From the NCBI RefSeq assembly GCF_002215495.1, contig NZ_CP021378.1, positions 1,231,846 through 1,295,845 on the forward strand: a stretch of 64,000 bases of DNA, given 5' to 3'. Position numbers and translations under genes: made by a program. This DNA is from Porphyrobacter sp. CACIAM 03H1 (GTDB lineage: Bacteria; Pseudomonadota; Alphaproteobacteria; Sphingomonadales; Sphingomonadaceae). Below are positions 63,030-64,000 of this stretch, one piece after another (positions within the stretch are counted from its first letter, which is position 1; the number at the start of each line of letters is the position of its first letter). The notes under the pieces were generated by a model. The model worked only from the letters and a program-made list of their open reading frames with translations, was not told the DNA's origin and searched no databases.

Positions 63030-63710
63030 ATGAAGACTATCCTGATGCTTGGCGGTGCCGCACTGGCGCTCGCCGCGACCCCTGCGATGGCGCAGGCGGA
63101 TACCGACCGGGCCGGTGACGTGCAGATCAAGGTGCTCGCCACCGCGGTGCTGCCCGACGGGAAGATCACCGACATCAACGTCAACCTGCCGCGCCTGCCG
63201 GCCACCTTGCAGACCAAGGCCAACGACAATGTCGTGCCGACGCTGGCGATCGAGTATTTCCTGAGCAACAACGTCTCGATCGAGACCATCGCCGGGACCA
63301 CCCAGCACGATGTCGACACGGTCGCGGGGCTTCCCGCCGGGGCCGAGCTCGTCTCGGATGCGCTGCTGTTGCCCGCGACAGTGACCGCCAAGTATCACTT
63401 CGACCTCGGCGGGGTGAAGCCCTATGTCGGGGCGGGGGTCGCCTATTTCATGTGGCTCAAGGACGATCCGGGCGCCGCTACCCTGCCGCTGGGCGTGACC
63501 GAGACCAACCTCTCGGACGAATTCGGCGTGGCGCTGCAGGCCGGCTTCGACGTGCCGGTGAACGACAAGGGCCTCGGCATCAGCGTCGACGTGAAGCGCT
63601 ACTTCATCGACACCACCGCGCAGTGGTTCGTCGGCAACACGCTGGCGATCGAGACCGAGCACAAGCTCGACCCCTGGGTGATCAGCGCCGGTATCAGCTA
63701 CCGCTTCTGA
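63030..63710 (+). CDS. ompW: OmpW-family outer-membrane protein
   Basis: A protein of 226 residues with a signal peptide ending at AMAQ and an eight-stranded barrel ending ISAGISYRF with C-terminal Phe. KPYVGAGVAYF and the SVDVKRYFI segment are typical of OmpW, a small hydrophobic-solute channel often raised under low oxygen. Its promoter carries the perfect FNR box, so strong induction at low oxygen is expected. The ATG at 63030 begins the signal peptide. Confidence 0.9.
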   Translation: MKTILMLGGAALALAATPAMAQADTDRAGDVQIKVLATAVLPDGKITDINVNLPRLPATLQTKANDNVVPTLAIEYFLSNNVSIETIAGTTQHDVDTVAGLPAGAELVSDALLLPATVTAKYHFDLGGVKPYVGAGVAYFMWLKDDPGAATLPLGVTETNLSDEFGVALQAGFDVPVNDKGLGISVDVKRYFIDTTAQWFVGNTLAIETEHKLDPWVISAGISYRF

Positions 63711-63730
63711 GATTGCCGTTCAGGCGAGGG

Positions 63731-63767
63731 ACCCCGCTGGCCGGATGCGGCTGGCGGGGTTTCGTTT
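63731..63767 (+). terminator. Terminator after the ompW-like gene
   Basis: ACCCCGC at 63731-63737 pairs with GCGGGGT at 63754-63760 with an imperfect inner stem, followed by TTCGTTT. It lies 20 bases after the stop codon. Confidence 0.7.
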
Positions 63768-63879
63768 GCCTGCCGCCGGACTCTCCGGCGCCCCTTGCTG
63801 TCGCCGGCCTAAGACCTTTGTCTGACAGCGCCCGGCGTGTAGTCTGGGCTAGAGTAGGGCAAAGTCAGGGAGAGTCGAT

Positions 63880-64000
63880 ATGATCTACGCCGTCGAGCGG
63901 CCCAAGGCCCACACCCCCACCCACTGCACGCCCGAACAGTACGACGCGCTCTATCGCGCCTCGGTGGAGACGCCCGACGCCTTCTGGCTGGAACAGGCAA
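63880..64000 (+). CDS. acs: Acetyl-CoA synthetase, N-terminal fragment (3' partial)
   Basis: Only 40 residues are inside the window. They contain TPEQYDALYRASVETPDAFW, which matches the standard N-terminus of acetyl-CoA synthetase. GGGAGAG lies five bases before the ATG. The enzyme would convert acetate, the end product of ethanol oxidation by the genes at 41-51 kb, into acetyl-CoA in the cytoplasm. The catalytic part lies outside the window, so function rests on the N-terminus only. Confidence 0.75.
   Translation, partial: MIYAVERPKAHTPTHCTPEQYDALYRASVETPDAFWLEQA

Noticed and set aside
63801..63870. Partial matches to the regulon motif before acetyl-CoA synthetase (GACCTTTGTC and GCAAAGTC)
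   Set aside because: Both lack the CAAT part, and the second is only a few bases from the start codon, so membership in the regulon is not supported from sequence.

Overview
The window is very GC-rich and densely coded, and no gap between genes exceeds 300 bases. It reads as chromosome of an aerobic or microaerobic alphaproteobacterium, most likely a sphingomonad of the Erythrobacter/Porphyrobacter kind. That placement is inferred from the TonB receptors, the PQQ alcohol oxidation set, the FNR/FixK-type sites and the cbb3 oxidase order; no rRNA or other taxonomic marker is present.

Layout. (1) 1-13395 (+): the 3' part of a giant Gly-rich repeat adhesin, an exported CHAT-domain protein, a CHASE2-adenylate cyclase and a small secreted protein, tightly packed as one operon. 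(2) 13587-30218: two convergent operons that together look like an electron conduit from the cytoplasm to the cell surface. The plus-strand arm encodes a pentaheme cytochrome, an HbpS-like double-domain lipoprotein, an outer-membrane beta-barrel and a decaheme cytochrome fused to an LVIVD propeller. The minus-strand arm encodes a FAD / double cNMP-binding / four-[4Fe-4S] fusion, a membrane b-type cytochrome, an FHA-decaheme fusion and a CpdA-like phosphodiesterase. A CcmI-like TPR gene lies beside it. I do not recognise this set as a described system and rate it the most interesting part of the window. (3) 30241-32867 (-): TonB-dependent receptor and cytochrome b561. (4) 32974-50905: a PQQ-dependent alcohol oxidation regulon. 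It contains a porin, the quinoprotein relay pair (SoxYZ-like carrier and metallohydrolase), a CXXCW protein, an EthD-like protein, a c-type cytochrome, a TonB receptor, a beta-propeller, cytochrome c-550, a periplasmic binding protein, a dehydrogenase with a lanthanide-type Asp pair, a LuxR-type response regulator, a hybrid histidine kinase, a NosP-like FIST sensor, DUF779 and an aldehyde dehydrogenase. Six transcription units in this block carry the same 12-base motif, CNAARGTNCAAT, in the same orientation upstream. (5) 51079-52434 (-): glutamate dehydrogenase. (6) 52556-62051 (-): hemN and the ccoNOQP-GHIS cluster. (7) 62144-64000: a Crp/Fnr regulator, a divergent ompW-like gene with a perfect FNR box between them, and the start of acetyl-CoA synthetase.

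How it fits together: block 4 would oxidise alcohol to aldehyde and acid in the periplasm and cytoplasm, and acetyl-CoA synthetase would take up the resulting acetate. Electrons leave through soluble c-type cytochromes towards the respiratory chain, of which the cbb3 oxidase is the low-oxygen branch under FNR/FixK-type control. Block 2 would be a separate electron route. Its cytoplasmic module carries cNMP-binding domains, and a cyclase and a phosphodiesterase are encoded close by, so cyclic-nucleotide control is plausible but unproven.
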